From contig NZ_JAOWCB010000002.1 of NCBI RefSeq assembly GCF_026420845.1, forward strand, positions 248,001-312,000: a stretch of DNA of 64,000 nucleotides. Reading direction: 5' to 3'. Under the pieces are notes generated by a model. It was given only the letters and a program-made list of their open reading frames with translations, was not told the origin of the DNA and did not search any database. The position numbers and the translations under genes were made by a program. Each line of letters opens with the position of its first letter. Position 1 is the first letter of the stretch. This document shows positions 18,551-28,595 of this stretch, piece after piece. This DNA is from Streptomyces sp. PR69 (GTDB taxonomy: Bacteria; Actinomycetota; Actinomycetes; Streptomycetales; Streptomycetaceae).

Positions 18551-18669
18551 GCCGGCGCCCGCAGCGGGCTTCGGCACGGTGACGGCCCCGCCCGCGCCGT
18601 CACCGTGCCGTCACCCTGCCGCCGCGGGCCTCCCCGGTTATGCGGGTGAGTGGATCTTCACAGGGCCGA

Positions 18670-18683
18670 TAGGATTTCGACCA
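18670..18683 (+). promoter_or_regulatory. -10 element placed for a leaderless metG transcript
   Basis: TAGGAT (18670-18675) matches the streptomycete TAGNNT -10 consensus and ends 7 nt before the metG ATG, so transcription would start at or next to the start codon. No convincing -35 is visible. Confidence 0.4.
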
Positions 18684-20299
18684 TGGCGGCCACTGGATCC
18701 GAGAAGCAGGGGGCGAAGGCGTACTACGTCTCGACCCCCATCTATTACGTCAACGACGCTCCTCACCTGGGCCACGCCTATACGACCGTCGCAGGCGACG
18801 TGCTCTCCCGCTGGCACCGCCAGCGCGGCGAGAAGGTGTGGTACCTCACCGGCACGGACGAGCACGGTCAGAAGATCATGCGCACTGCCGAGGCGAACAA
18901 GGTCACGCCCCAGGAGTGGTGCGACAAGCTCGTGGAGGAGGCATGGAAGCCCCTCTGGGAGCATCTGGACATCGCGAACGACGACTTCATCCGCACCACG
19001 GAGAAGCGCCACACCGACCGGGTCCGGGAGTTCGTCCAGGACCTGTACGACAAGGGCGAGATCTACAAGGGCGGCTACGAGGGCCCGTACTGCGTCGGCT
19101 GCGAGGAGTACAAGCTCCCCGGCGAGCTGCTGGACGGCGAGGGCGAGTACGCGGGTCAGCAGCTGTGCCCCGTGCACAAGAAGCCGGTGGAGATCCTCAA
19201 GGAGGAGAACTACTTCTTCAAACTGAGCGAGTACGGCCCGAAGCTGCTGGAGCACTACGAGGCCAACCCCGGCTTCATCCAGCCCGAGTCGGCCCGCAAC
19301 GAAGTGGTGAACTTCGTCAAGCAGGGTCTTCAGGACCTGTCGATCTCCCGCTCCACCTTCGACTGGGGCATCAAGGTCCCGTGGGACGACAAGCACGTCA
19401 TCTATGTGTGGATCGACGCGCTGCTGAACTACGCGACCGCGGTCGGCTACAACGAGAACCCGGCGAAGTTCGACGAGACCTTCCCGGCGGACGTCCACCT
19501 GGTCGGCAAGGACATCCTGCGCTTCCACGCGATCATCTGGCCCGCGATGCTGATGGCGCAGGGCCTGCCGCTGCCGGGGAAGATCGCCGCGAACGGCTGG
19601 CTGATGGTCGGCGGCGAGAAGATGTCGAAGTCCAATCTGACCGGCATCAAGCCGCAGGACCTGACCTCGCACTTCGGCGTGGACGCGTACCGCTGGTACT
19701 TCTTGCGCGCGATCGCCTTCGGGCAGGACGGCTCGTTCTCCTGGGAGGACTTCACCGCCCGCTACACCAGCGAGCTGGCCAACGACTACGGCAATCTGGC
19801 CTCACGCGTCGCTGCCATGGTCGGCAAGTACTTCGGCGGCACGCTGCCGGAGGCGACGGCGTCCGGCGACGCGGAGAAGGCGATCCAGGAGGGCCTGGCG
19901 AAGGCCGTCGCCGAGGCCGACCGCCGCATCGGCGAGGAGCTGGACTTCCAGGGCGGCATCCTGGCGGTCTTCGACTTCATCAAGCAGGTCAACGGCTACA
20001 TCACGGAGCAGGAGCCGTGGAAGGTCGCCAAGGACGACTCTGCCGAGGGCCGGGCCCGGCTGGCGAGCATCCTCTACACGGCCGCGGAGTCGCTGCGCGC
20101 GGTCGCGGTGCTGCTGAACCCGGTCATGCCCGAGACCTCCCAGGCGCTGTGGGACTCCTTGGGCGCTGAGGCGTCCCTGGGCGCGCTCGCCGGCCAGCGG
20201 GTCCAGCGCGCGGGCGAGTGGGGGAGGCTCCCGGCGGGCGCGACGGTGACGAAGGGCGCGGTGCTGTTCCCGCGGCTGGAGGAGCCGAAGAAGTCATAG
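18683..20299 (+). CDS. metG: methionyl-tRNA synthetase
   Basis: 538 residues, class I synthetase. The HIGH-type motif is HLGHAY (28-33) and the KMSKS loop is exact at 313-317. A zinc knuckle-like pair CVGC...CPVH sits in the connective-peptide insertion around 130-165. The anticodon-binding helical domain follows, and there is no C-terminal EMAP-like tRNA-binding domain, giving the short actinobacterial form. It charges tRNA-Met and initiator tRNA in the cytoplasm. Essential gene, monocistronic, ending in a strong terminator shared with aspS. Confidence 0.97.
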   Translation: MAATGSEKQGAKAYYVSTPIYYVNDAPHLGHAYTTVAGDVLSRWHRQRGEKVWYLTGTDEHGQKIMRTAEANKVTPQEWCDKLVEEAWKPLWEHLDIANDDFIRTTEKRHTDRVREFVQDLYDKGEIYKGGYEGPYCVGCEEYKLPGELLDGEGEYAGQQLCPVHKKPVEILKEENYFFKLSEYGPKLLEHYEANPGFIQPESARNEVVNFVKQGLQDLSISRSTFDWGIKVPWDDKHVIYVWIDALLNYATAVGYNENPAKFDETFPADVHLVGKDILRFHAIIWPAMLMAQGLPLPGKIAANGWLMVGGEKMSKSNLTGIKPQDLTSHFGVDAYRWYFLRAIAFGQDGSFSWEDFTARYTSELANDYGNLASRVAAMVGKYFGGTLPEATASGDAEKAIQEGLAKAVAEADRRIGEELDFQGGILAVFDFIKQVNGYITEQEPWKVAKDDSAEGRARLASILYTAAESLRAVAVLLNPVMPETSQALWDSLGAEASLGALAGQRVQRAGEWGRLPAGATVTKGAVLFPRLEEPKKS

Positions 20300-20323
20300 C
20301 CCGCGCCGGCGAGCCCGAAGCAC

Positions 20324-20359
20324 CGAAGGTCCGGAACCAACCACGGTTCCGGACCTTCG
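20324..20359. terminator. strong bidirectional terminator between metG and aspS
   Basis: Perfect 15-bp arms CGAAGGTCCGGAACC (20324-20338) and GGTTCCGGACCTTCG (20345-20359) with a 6-nt loop. Beyond a one-base bulge, AGCA/TGCT continue the pairing. It lies midway between convergent genes and should stop transcription from both sides. Confidence 0.9.
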
Positions 20360-20406
20360 TGCTCTGCGGAGCGCGCCCCTCAGTCGGGGGTGCGCCGTCG
20401 CGGTGA

Positions 20407-22188
20407 CTACTCCGCGGACTTGCCCTCCGCCGCCGGCGGCTTGCGCAGGGCGATGTTCAGCTCCTTCAGCCGGGCCTCGTCCAGCTCCGTCGGCGCGCCC
20501 ATCATCAGGTCCTGCGCGTTCTGGTTCAGCGGGAAGGCGATCGTCTCGCGGATGTTCGGCTCGTCGGCGAGGAGCATCACGATCCGGTCGACGCCCGGTG
20601 CGATGCCGCCGTGCGGCGGGGCGCCGTACTGGAAGGCGCGGAGCATGCCGGAGAACTCGCGCTCCACGGTCTCGCGGTCATAGCCGGCGATCTCGAAAGC
20701 CTTGAACATGATGTCCGGCTCGTGGTTCCGGATCGCGCCCGAGGACAGCTCGACGCCGTTGCAGACGATGTCGTACTGCCAGCCGAGGATGTCCAGCGGG
20801 TCCTGGGTTTCCAGGGCCTCCAGGCCGCCCTGCGGCATGGAGAACGGGTTGTGCGAGAAGTCGATCCGGCCGGTGTCGGGGTCCTTCTCGAACATCGGGA
20901 AGTCGACGATCCAGCAGAAGCGGAAGACGTTCTCCTCGAAGTGGCCGGCCCGCTTGGCCGCCTCCACCCGGACCGCGCCCATGATCTTGGAGACCTCGTC
21001 GAACTCGCCCGCGCCGAAGAAGACGGCGTGGCCGGGGACGAGGCCCAGGCGCTCGGTGAGGACCTTGACGTTCTCCTCGGTGAGGAACTTGGCGATCGGG
21101 CCGGTGAGCTGCCCGTCGTCGCCGACGCGCACCCAGGCCAGGCCCTTCGCGCCCTGCTCGACGGCGAAGTCTCCGAGGCCGTCGAAGAACTTGCGCGGCT
21201 GGGCGGCGGTGTCCGGCACCGGCAGGGCCCGGACGTGCCTGCCCGCGAACGCCTTGAACTCCGAGCCCTCGAAGACGTCCGTGATGTCGACGAGCTCCAG
21301 CATGGCGCGCAGGTCCGGCTTGTCGTTGCCGTACTTCAGCACCGCCTCGCGGAACGGGATGCGCGGGAACGGCGAGGTGACATGGCGGCCGTTGCCGAAC
21401 TCCTCGAACAGCTCGGTCATCAGCTGCTCGATCGGCGCGAAGACGTCCTCCTGCTCGACGAAGCTCATCTCCACGTCGAGCTGGTAGAACTCGCCGGGCG
21501 AGCGGTCGGCGCGGGCGTCCTCGTCGCGGAAACAGGGCGCGATCTGGAAGTACCGGTCGAAGCCGGAGATCATCAGCAGCTGCTTGAACTGCTGGGGGGC
21601 CTGCGGCAGCGCGAAGAACTTGCCCGGGTTCAGCCGGGAGGGCACCACGAAGTCACGCGCGCCCTCGGGGGAGGTCGCGGTGAGGATCGGGGTGGCCATC
21701 TCGTTGAAGCCGAGGGCGGTCATCTTGTGCCGGATGGCGGAGATCACAGCGGTGCGCAGCATGATGTTGCGGTGCATGCGCTCACGGCGCAGATCGAGGA
21801 AGCGGTACTCCAGCCGCCGCTCCTCGTTCACACCGTCGTCCGTGTTGATCGTGAAGGGCAGCGGGCCCGCCGCGCCCAGCACCTCGACCGCCGAGACCTC
21901 GATCTCGATCTCGCCGGTGGACAGGTCCGGGTTGACGTTCTCCGCGCCGCGGGCCGAGACCGTGCCGTCCACGCGGACGACGGACTCCTTGGACAGATGG
22001 CTCAGCGCCTCGTTGGCGGGGGTGCCAGGGCGGGCCACAAGCTGCGTGATGCCGTAGTGGTCGCGCAGATCGATGAAGAGGATGCCGCCCAGGTCTCGGC
22101 GATTGTGCAGCCAGCCGCTCAGCCGGACGTCGCTTCCGACGTCAGAGGCGCGGAGCTCGCCGCAGGTGTGGGACCTGTACCGATGCAT
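20407..22188 (-). CDS. aspS: aspartyl-tRNA synthetase
   Basis: 593 residues, class IIb synthetase of bacterial type. N-terminal OB fold for anticodon binding ([20 protein letters not shown]), then the catalytic core with motif 2 ([19 protein letters not shown]) and motif 3 ([19 protein letters not shown]), and the bacterial GAD insertion between them (about 295-430). It charges tRNA-Asp; discrimination against tRNA-Asn cannot be judged here. Read leftward from a promoter in the 175-bp gap shared with the SpoIIE-type phosphatase gene. Confidence 0.97.
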   Translation of the reverse strand: MHRYRSHTCGELRASDVGSDVRLSGWLHNRRDLGGILFIDLRDHYGITQLVARPGTPANEALSHLSKESVVRVDGTVSARGAENVNPDLSTGEIEIEVSAVEVLGAAGPLPFTINTDDGVNEERRLEYRFLDLRRERMHRNIMLRTAVISAIRHKMTALGFNEMATPILTATSPEGARDFVVPSRLNPGKFFALPQAPQQFKQLLMISGFDRYFQIAPCFRDEDARADRSPGEFYQLDVEMSFVEQEDVFAPIEQLMTELFEEFGNGRHVTSPFPRIPFREAVLKYGNDKPDLRAMLELVDITDVFEGSEFKAFAGRHVRALPVPDTAAQPRKFFDGLGDFAVEQGAKGLAWVRVGDDGQLTGPIAKFLTEENVKVLTERLGLVPGHAVFFGAGEFDEVSKIMGAVRVEAAKRAGHFEENVFRFCWIVDFPMFEKDPDTGRIDFSHNPFSMPQGGLEALETQDPLDILGWQYDIVCNGVELSSGAIRNHEPDIMFKAFEIAGYDRETVEREFSGMLRAFQYGAPPHGGIAPGVDRIVMLLADEPNIRETIAFPLNQNAQDLMMGAPTELDEARLKELNIALRKPPAAEGKSAE

Positions 22189-22332
22189 CGTCGTTCATCC
22201 AGTCTTCGGGCTTCGAGGTGGGCACAACCTTTGCAAGGTTACCGTCCGGCCCCCGCTGCTCTCATTGGCATTGACATGCCACCGCCGGGGCCGCGGCCCC
22301 GGCGGAGATCCGGACACCTCACCGGAAGAGCG

Positions 22333-22356
22333 TTCGGAATGGTCTTCGGAATAGTC
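22333..22356 (+). promoter_or_regulatory. tandem 12-mer overlapping a -10 element
   Basis: TTCGGAATGGTC (22333-22344) is followed directly by TTCGGAATAGTC (22345-22356). The second copy runs into TAGTCT (22352-22357), a -10-like hexamer 6 nt before the ATG at 22364. The arrangement suggests a leaderless start overlapped by a possible activator or repressor site. Confidence 0.4.
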
Positions 22357-22363
22357 TGAGGCC

Positions 22364-24673
22364 ATGCGCACCGAGGACGTCCTGGCCGCGATCGCGACCG
22401 GCCTGTGGCGCTGGGACAACGTCACCGGAACGGTCACCCTCGACGCCGAGGCCGCCCGGCTGCTGGAGCTGCCCGCCGAGCCGGGCGTCTTCCCCACCTC
22501 CGCCGTGCGCTCCCGCTTCCACCCCGTCGACTGGAACGAGGTCAACGGCATCATCAGCCTCGCGGTCGCCGAGGGCACCCTCGCCGAGGCCCGGCTGCGG
22601 ATCGTCGACGAGTCCGGCCGGGTGGTCCGCACCGTGCGCAGCCGTACGAAGCCGGTCGTCGGCGCCCCCGCGCCGTCGGAGGACTCCGGCTACCGGGTCA
22701 GGTTCCAGCTCATCGGCACGCTCCAGGAGGTCACCGAGCCGCAGCCGGGCAGCACCGCGGCCCAGACCCCCATCACGGGCGACTGGCGGCGCTCACGCGA
22801 GGCGTTCCTGCTGGACGCGGGCCGGGCGCTGGCCGAGGCCCGGTCCACCGCGGAGGTGCTGCGGGTCGCCGCCTCGCTGTCCATGCCCGGCTTCTCGCCC
22901 GACGGCCTGGCGGTCTTCGGGGCGGAGGGCGAGCGGCTGACCATCGTCGGCCACCACGGGCACGACGAGGGCGACGAGAACCCCTTCACCGACATGGCGC
23001 TGGACACCGACTATCCGGCGGCGGAGGTGGTGCGCACCGGCCGGGCGGTCTATCTGCCCACGCCGCAGGAGTACCGCCGCCGCTATCCGTCGGCCTGGCC
23101 GCTGGCCCGCCGCTTTCGCCGCCAGTCCTGGGCGTTCCTGCCGCTGATCGTGGCGGGGCGGACGATGGGCGCGTGGATGGCGGCGTTCAAGCACCCGGTG
23201 GCCTTCACCCCCGACGAGCGCTCCGTGCTGACGACGGTCGCGCGGATGCTGGCGCAGGCGCTGGCCCGCGCCGGGGTCGCGGAGTCGGAGCGGGAGCTGT
23301 CCCAGGGGCTGCAGCGGTCGATGATGCCCGTGCTGGGCCCCGCCGTCCCGGGGATGACCGTGGCCGCGCGGTATGTCCCCACCGGCGGCGGGCTCCAGGT
23401 CGGCGGCGACTGGTACGACGTGATCCCGCTGCCGTCCGGCCGGATCGCCCTGGTCATCGGGGACGTACAGGGCCACGATGTGGGCGCCGCCGGGCTGATG
23501 GGCCAGCTGCGGATCGCCCTGCGCGCCTACGCCTCCGAGGGGCACCGGCCCGACGCGGTGCTCTCGCGGGCCTCGCGCTTTCTGCACGGGATCACGGACG
23601 CGACGGACGAGTTCGGCCGCGGAGACCCGGTGGACACAGCGTCCGCCGGGGACACGGCGGACTACGCGGCGCCCCGCTTCGCGACCTGTCTGTATCTGGA
23701 GGTGGACCCGGCGACCGGCGGCGTGGAGATGGCCCGCGCGGGCCATCCGGAGCCGGCCGTGCGCACGGCCGACGGCACGGTGCTGCTGCACCCCGCCGAG
23801 GGCGGGCTGCCGCTGGGCATCGTCCCGGACACGGACTATCCGACGACCCGGCTGGTGCTGGAGCCCGGCGAGATCCTGCTGATGTGCACGGACGGGCTGC
23901 TGGAGACCGGCGGGCACGATCTGGAGTCCGGCTGGGCGCGGCTGCGCACGGTCCTGGAGAAGCAAGCGGAGGAGCACCCCGACGCCTCGCTGGAGGAGCT
24001 GGCGGACAGCCTCGTCCATGCGGTGCACGGCCCCGCCTCCCACTACACGACCGGCCCGCTGGCGGACCGCCGCGAGGACGACATCGCTCTGCTGCTGCTC
24101 TCCCGGGAGGGCGTCGCGCGGGTGCGGGAGGCTCCGCGCCGCACGGCGCTGACGGTGGCGCAGGCGGAGCCGGAGCGGATCGCGGCGGCCCGGCGGCGGA
24201 TGCGGGAGCTGCTGCACGACTGGGCGGACCCGGAGCAGATCGACTCGGCGGTGCTGATGGTCTCCGAGATGGTGACCAATGTGCTGGTCCACACGGACGG
24301 CAACGCGCTGCTGGTGGCGGAGGTGATCTGCCGCCGGGAGGGAGTGGACGGCTCGGACGGGGGAGACGCCGGGAACGGCTCGGACGGCGGGCGGCGGCTG
24401 CGTGTGGAGGTCGCGGACGGGAGCGACGAGCTGCCGCACAAGCGGCGGCCCGGCGAGCTGGCGTCGTCCGGGCGGGGCCTGGTGCTGATGGAGATGCTGG
24501 CGGACGCGTGGGGCGTGGACCCGCGGGGCGCGGGCAAGTCGATCTGGTTCGAGCTCTACGAGCCGCCGTCCTCGTCCGCCCCTGATCCCGTTCCCGGCCC
24601 GGATCCCGTTCCTGGCCCTGATCCCGTTCCTGGCCCGGATTCCGCTCCGGACGCCGACGGCTCGGTGGCGTAA
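22364..24673 (+). CDS. PAS/GAF/SpoIIE phosphatase/RsbW-type ATPase hybrid
   Basis: 769 residues with four modules: a PAS-like sensor (1-125), GAF (150-300), PP2C/SpoIIE phosphatase (about 315-570; GGDWYDV, CTDGLLE and RREDDIALLLL carry the metal-binding Asp residues), and a histidine-kinase-type ATPase (about 590-745; N box SEMVTNVLVHT, G box GRGLVLMEML). Such hybrids dephosphorylate and phosphorylate anti-anti-sigma factors and so tune stress sigma factors in Streptomyces. The C-terminus is a PDPVPG repeat. The last 118 bp overlap the convergent AI-2E transporter gene. ATG 22364 lies 6 nt after a -10-like hexamer, without a clear ribosome-binding site. Confidence 0.92.
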   Translation: MRTEDVLAAIATGLWRWDNVTGTVTLDAEAARLLELPAEPGVFPTSAVRSRFHPVDWNEVNGIISLAVAEGTLAEARLRIVDESGRVVRTVRSRTKPVVGAPAPSEDSGYRVRFQLIGTLQEVTEPQPGSTAAQTPITGDWRRSREAFLLDAGRALAEARSTAEVLRVAASLSMPGFSPDGLAVFGAEGERLTIVGHHGHDEGDENPFTDMALDTDYPAAEVVRTGRAVYLPTPQEYRRRYPSAWPLARRFRRQSWAFLPLIVAGRTMGAWMAAFKHPVAFTPDERSVLTTVARMLAQALARAGVAESERELSQGLQRSMMPVLGPAVPGMTVAARYVPTGGGLQVGGDWYDVIPLPSGRIALVIGDVQGHDVGAAGLMGQLRIALRAYASEGHRPDAVLSRASRFLHGITDATDEFGRGDPVDTASAGDTADYAAPRFATCLYLEVDPATGGVEMARAGHPEPAVRTADGTVLLHPAEGGLPLGIVPDTDYPTTRLVLEPGEILLMCTDGLLETGGHDLESGWARLRTVLEKQAEEHPDASLEELADSLVHAVHGPASHYTTGPLADRREDDIALLLLSREGVARVREAPRRTALTVAQAEPERIAAARRRMRELLHDWADPEQIDSAVLMVSEMVTNVLVHTDGNALLVAEVICRREGVDGSDGGDAGNGSDGGRRLRVEVADGSDELPHKRRPGELASSGRGLVLMEMLADAWGVDPRGAGKSIWFELYEPPSSSAPDPVPGPDPVPGPDPVPGPDSAPDADGSVA

Positions 24674-25719
24674 CGATTCCTCAGCTCGCCGACCACCCCG
24701 AACGCGGCGGCGGTCAGCGGCACGGCCAGCAGCATCCCCAGGATCCCGGCGACGGACGCGCCCGCCGTGATCGCCAGCATGACCAGGGCGGGGTGCATCT
24801 GCACCGTACGGCTCTGAATCACCGGCTGCAGCACATGCCCCTCCAGCACCTGCACGGCCAGCACCACCCCGAGCGCCCACAGCGCGATGACGAAACCCCG
24901 GTCGGCGAGGGCGACGAGGATGGCCACGGCCCCCGAGATGAACGCGCCGAGGTACGGGATGTACGCGCCGACGAAGACGAGCGCCCCGAGCCCGACGGCG
25001 CCGGGCACTCGCAGGATGAGCAGCCCCGCGGTGATGGCGACGGCGTCGATGAGGGCGATGAGCGTCGTCCCGCGCATAAAGCCCTCGACCGCCTCGAAGG
25101 CCCGCCGTCCCATGGCCTCCACCAGATCGCCGGACGAGCGGGGCGCGAGCGAGCGCAGCACATCGGCGGCCTTGTGCGAGTCCCGCAGGAAGAAGAAGCT
25201 CAGCAGCAGCGCCAGCACGGCGATCGCGATCATCTCGCCGACCACGCTCAGCCCGCTGATCACCCCGGAGGCGGCCGTCGACCCGAACCGCCCCAGCAGA
25301 TCCCTGGCGTTCGCCGCGAGATCGTCAAGCGAGGTACCGGCCGCCCCGAAGTGCCGGGCGAGATCTTCCGCGGCCTGCCGCAGCGAGGCGACGATCTGGT
25401 CGCCGGTCTCGATCAGCGCGCTGACGACGATATAGGTGGCCCCGCCGAAGACCGCCACCACGGCGGCGCAGGTGAGCCCGGCCGCCAACGACCGGTTGAC
25501 CTTCATCCGGATGAGCCGCCGGTGCAGCGGCCCGAGCAGCGCGGTCCCGAGAATCGCCAGCAGCACGGGCGTCACGGCGGTCTGGAACACCCCGGCGAGC
25601 CACACACCGACCCCGACGACCCCGGCGACCAGCAGAGCGACGGCACACCAGGCCCCCACCCGCCACACCGCCTCGGGCAGCAGCCCGCGCCCGCTGCCGC
25701 CGCCGTTCCCACTCCGCAC
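24556..25719 (-). CDS. AI-2E family transporter
   Basis: 387 residues, GTG start. Seven to eight hydrophobic segments with the family hallmarks: a long first pair of helices, FGGATYIVVSALIETG, and the C-terminal motif GAYIPYLGAFISGAVAILVAL. Family members export autoinducer-2, Na+/H+ or other solutes; the substrate here is unknown. The C-terminal 30 residues are Gly/Ser/Thr repeats (GPGTGS) encoded by the antisense of the phosphatase gene's PDPVPG repeat. No ribosome-binding site is visible at the chosen GTG, so the start is uncertain. Confidence 0.88.
   Translation of the reverse strand: MRSGNGGGSGRGLLPEAVWRVGAWCAVALLVAGVVGVGVWLAGVFQTAVTPVLLAILGTALLGPLHRRLIRMKVNRSLAAGLTCAAVVAVFGGATYIVVSALIETGDQIVASLRQAAEDLARHFGAAGTSLDDLAANARDLLGRFGSTAASGVISGLSVVGEMIAIAVLALLLSFFFLRDSHKAADVLRSLAPRSSGDLVEAMGRRAFEAVEGFMRGTTLIALIDAVAITAGLLILRVPGAVGLGALVFVGAYIPYLGAFISGAVAILVALADRGFVIALWALGVVLAVQVLEGHVLQPVIQSRTVQMHPALVMLAITAGASVAGILGMLLAVPLTAAAFGVVGELRNRYATEPSASGAESGPGTGSGPGTGSGPGTGSGADEDGGS
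24581..24652. repeat. 18-bp tandem repeats shared by two overlapping genes
   Basis: Four units of 18 bp (24581, 24599, 24617, 24635), the last degenerate. Read rightward they encode PDPVPG at the end of the phosphatase; read leftward they encode GPGTGS at the end of the AI-2E transporter. One repeat array therefore supplies C-terminal tails to both convergent proteins. Confidence 0.85.
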
Positions 25720-25779
25720 ACGCCCAGCGGACCACGGCCGCGGGGCGTCGTCGCGCGGTGAGACCCGCGAGGGTGACGC

Positions 25780-26355
25780 TCAGGCGCAGTCGTACTGCTG
25801 GGCGAGGTTGTCGGCGCTCTCCGTGAGGATGGCGCGGATCTTGGGGATGACCGACTTCTCGCTCCAGTCCTCGTGGACGTTCACGGCCGGGAAGACCTGT
25901 AGTGACACATTGACGAACCGTGACCCGACTGCGGCCCCCATCGGCTCCGAACACGACTCGGGCAGCTGAATCCCGCCATGCCTCACCGTCACCCAGCCCG
26001 TCCGTCCGCCCCCGATGGACGCGGCGTCACTGCTCGGGGCTTCCATTGGCTCCGGGCTTTGTCCGAAGCCAATGGTGTACTGCAGCCGCATGGTCTCTCC
26101 GTCGGAGTTCGCCCGGTAGACGTCACAGCTGGTGAAGACGGGTTCGGAGACCGACTTGACGGGCGGGTCTTCCTCGACGATGAGCCGACCGCCCTTGCCG
26201 TCGCTGAGCAGACCGGCCGTCTCCTTGGTGAGCGCCCCCACACAGAGGTTCTTCTCCCGTAGCTCCTTCTTCTCATTGGGCCACAGGGTGATCGTGGCCA
26301 TCACCGCCGCCGCGACGACAAGCACGCAGGGCAGAACCAGATACTTCTTGTCCAT
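25780..26355 (-). CDS. membrane-anchored hypothetical protein
   Basis: 191 residues. A signal-anchor (YLVLPCVLVVAAAVMATITL) follows MDKK, and the remainder is extracellular with four Cys (two pairs probable) and no recognised catalytic motif. The ATG follows the stop of the DUF6571-like gene by 2 bp, so it is the last gene of a three-gene operon with two type VII-like proteins. It may be an immunity or chaperone-type partner, but this rests on position only. Confidence 0.75.
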   Translation of the reverse strand: MDKKYLVLPCVLVVAAAVMATITLWPNEKKELREKNLCVGALTKETAGLLSDGKGGRLIVEEDPPVKSVSEPVFTSCDVYRANSDGETMRLQYTIGFGQSPEPMEAPSSDAASIGGGRTGWVTVRHGGIQLPESCSEPMGAAVGSRFVNVSLQVFPAVNVHEDWSEKSVIPKIRAILTESADNLAQQYDCA

Positions 26356-26357
26356 CT

Positions 26358-28586
26358 CTACCGCTCGCCCATCTTCAGGTCCGAGTCCTTGAGGCCGTCC
26401 ATATACGACTCCTCCGCGATCTGCTGGAGGTGGTCCTCGAACTCGCCTGGGCTCGCGTCCAGCTCCTTCTCGTCCAGCCCTGCACGCAGAGCGAACTGCT
26501 CCAGCAGGCTGTCCATCTCTCGCTGCCCGTTGTCGAAGTGGTCGACCAGGTTCTCCCGAGTCGCCTTGTCGACCTCGGCGTTCGCACCGTTCAAGTACTC
26601 GGCGGTTCCCACGTCCACCATGCGCTGAATCCCGTCGCCTACGCCGGGAATCAGCGTGAACGGGGTACCGATGACGTGGTATCGCATCATCTTGTCCCAG
26701 CCGTTGCGGTCCTTCTCGGCCTGGCCCAGGTCATAGAGGACGTCGGCTCGCACACCGTCGAGATGGCCGAGCACGGACGCGCCCTGCTTGACCCAAGCCC
26801 GCAGCTCCGGGTCCTCGTTCCGGAAGGAGTCGGCCGGGTAATCCTTCATACCGTCCGCGATCAGTGCCGCCTGGGTCCGATGGACCGTCGCGAACGCCTC
26901 GCCGTCTTCTGATGCGGCTCGAAGGACCCGGACCAGATCCCCGCGCTCCAAGTCGAGGTCGTTGTATGTGGTCGGCGCGTTGAGGTTCTTGCCGAGGATT
27001 TCATGGACGTCGCCGGAGTAGTCGCCGATCATGTAGCCCATCGACTTGCGCAAGGCTGCCGGCATGTTCCCCTGCTCGCCCCGCGTCTCATGGCCGTAGT
27101 GCTGGATCGTCTTCTCGAAGATCGCTGACTGAGCGCCGTCGTGGCGCGCCGGGACCTCGGTGAAGGGCGTGCCCGGCGCGCGGCCGGTGGCCGCGGCCTC
27201 CAGTGCGTGGCCGAACTCCCGGCGCGCCGAGGCCTGGATCGTCTCCTCGGGCATCTTGTCCTCGACACTGCTGCCCGGCCAGTCGCGTTCCTTGAGGAAG
27301 TAGTCGAGATTGTCGCTGGTGTGCGGATCGAAGTAGGCGGTGGCGGCCGACGGGTTAACGCTCATCGCGTTCATCAGGCCGCCCATCGGGTCCACCTGAG
27401 TGCCCTTCCAGTTCTTGTCATAGCCCCGGTACGGATCGTCAGTGCTCGTCTCCCACTCGCGGATGGTGTCGCCTACGGCGGTGAGGAAAGCGGCATCGAA
27501 GCGCGGGTCGCCCTTGTCCTTGTCCCATGCGTGGTCCTCGGGCTTCTTCGGGTCCGCTACGGGGTCCCCGACGTCGGCCGCCATCAGGGTGGTGAGCGTG
27601 CCGAGACCCTCCAGTCCTCCCACGAGCTGCGCCGGGTGCCGGTTAGGCAGACCGTTTCCGTTTCGGGCCAGGTCGAGGAGCTGATTGGCCCATGGAGCGT
27701 TCGGCCCGCCGATGGGGGACTCGGGCCCCATGGCGGTGGCGAGGCTCGCCGACAGCGCTCGGTAGAGCCGGCTGTCCGCTTCGGAGGCATGACCGTAGCG
27801 GACCCCGCTCTCCATCCCTCCAGCGAGCAGGAGAAACGCTTCCTGATCCTCTCGGCCACGGTACTTGAGGTTCTGCAGCAGCTCGGCTGCGAACGCGGGC
27901 GCGTTCTTGCCGCCCTCGACCAGCCTCAGCAGCCGCTCCCGCTCACCGTCGTCGAGGTGTTCCCAGCGCGCGTACAGCTTCGCGGCCTCACGGCCGGTCT
28001 CCGCCTGCCGCTTTTCCTCCTCGCGCTTGCGCCTGGCGTCGTCGAGGTTGTTGAGGTCGGTACTGCCGAAGTCGTTGGGGTGGTACTTGACCAGGGCGCG
28101 CAGCCCCCATGCGCAGAGGTCGTCGGCCTCCGCGGCGCGCTTGAGGATGGCCTCCAGCCTGCTGCGGTAGGCGTCGAACTCCTCCTGAGTGGCGGGCTCC
28201 TGGGTGTTGCCCGTGCCGCGGCGGTCCGGGTGGACGGTGTGGCTGAGGACGCCGTTGGGGTAGATCATGATGCCCTTGGGCGGGTTCTCGTACGCCGTCC
28301 TGAGGTCGTCCTTGGCCGACTTCAGCTTGCCGTGGGCGTCCTTGAGGAGGTCGCGGATCGACTCGGCCTCGGTGACGGCGTCGCTGAATTCCTTGGCCGT
28401 CTTGGTGACGAACTCCTTGGTGACGGAGGCGTTCTCGCCGTTCCAGGTGGCCCGGTCGGACTTGGCCTTCATGGCCTTGGCCTCGGTCTTCAGCTCCTTG
28501 AGCTTGGTGACCATCTCGGACCACTGGGTGACCGCGGTGTCCAGGGGACCGAGGTTCGCGTTGAGGAGCTGTTCAAATGTGGGCAT
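26358..28586 (-). CDS. large WXG100-like/DUF6571-type protein, putative T7SS substrate
   Basis: 742 residues, highly polar, without signal peptide or membrane helices. The N-terminal 110 residues form a helical hairpin similar to ESX/WXG100 proteins (VTQWSEMVTKLKELKTEAKA, then a W-N-G turn at RATWNGEN). The body resembles the DUF6571 family of Streptomyces proteins. It is preceded by a small ESX-like gene 9 bp upstream and followed 2 bp later by a membrane-anchored protein. Role as a secreted effector is inferred from this context; no toxin motif is visible. Read as the second gene of the operon. Confidence 0.75.
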   Translation of the reverse strand: MPTFEQLLNANLGPLDTAVTQWSEMVTKLKELKTEAKAMKAKSDRATWNGENASVTKEFVTKTAKEFSDAVTEAESIRDLLKDAHGKLKSAKDDLRTAYENPPKGIMIYPNGVLSHTVHPDRRGTGNTQEPATQEEFDAYRSRLEAILKRAAEADDLCAWGLRALVKYHPNDFGSTDLNNLDDARRKREEEKRQAETGREAAKLYARWEHLDDGERERLLRLVEGGKNAPAFAAELLQNLKYRGREDQEAFLLLAGGMESGVRYGHASEADSRLYRALSASLATAMGPESPIGGPNAPWANQLLDLARNGNGLPNRHPAQLVGGLEGLGTLTTLMAADVGDPVADPKKPEDHAWDKDKGDPRFDAAFLTAVGDTIREWETSTDDPYRGYDKNWKGTQVDPMGGLMNAMSVNPSAATAYFDPHTSDNLDYFLKERDWPGSSVEDKMPEETIQASARREFGHALEAAATGRAPGTPFTEVPARHDGAQSAIFEKTIQHYGHETRGEQGNMPAALRKSMGYMIGDYSGDVHEILGKNLNAPTTYNDLDLERGDLVRVLRAASEDGEAFATVHRTQAALIADGMKDYPADSFRNEDPELRAWVKQGASVLGHLDGVRADVLYDLGQAEKDRNGWDKMMRYHVIGTPFTLIPGVGDGIQRMVDVGTAEYLNGANAEVDKATRENLVDHFDNGQREMDSLLEQFALRAGLDEKELDASPGEFEDHLQQIAEESYMDGLKDSDLKMGER

Positions 28587-28595
28587 GACGGCTCC

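Noticed and set aside
25325..25954. 209-codon leftward frame spanning the start of the AI-2E transporter gene
   Set aside because: It is Arg/Ala/Gly-rich in an alternate frame of a gene with clear membrane helices.
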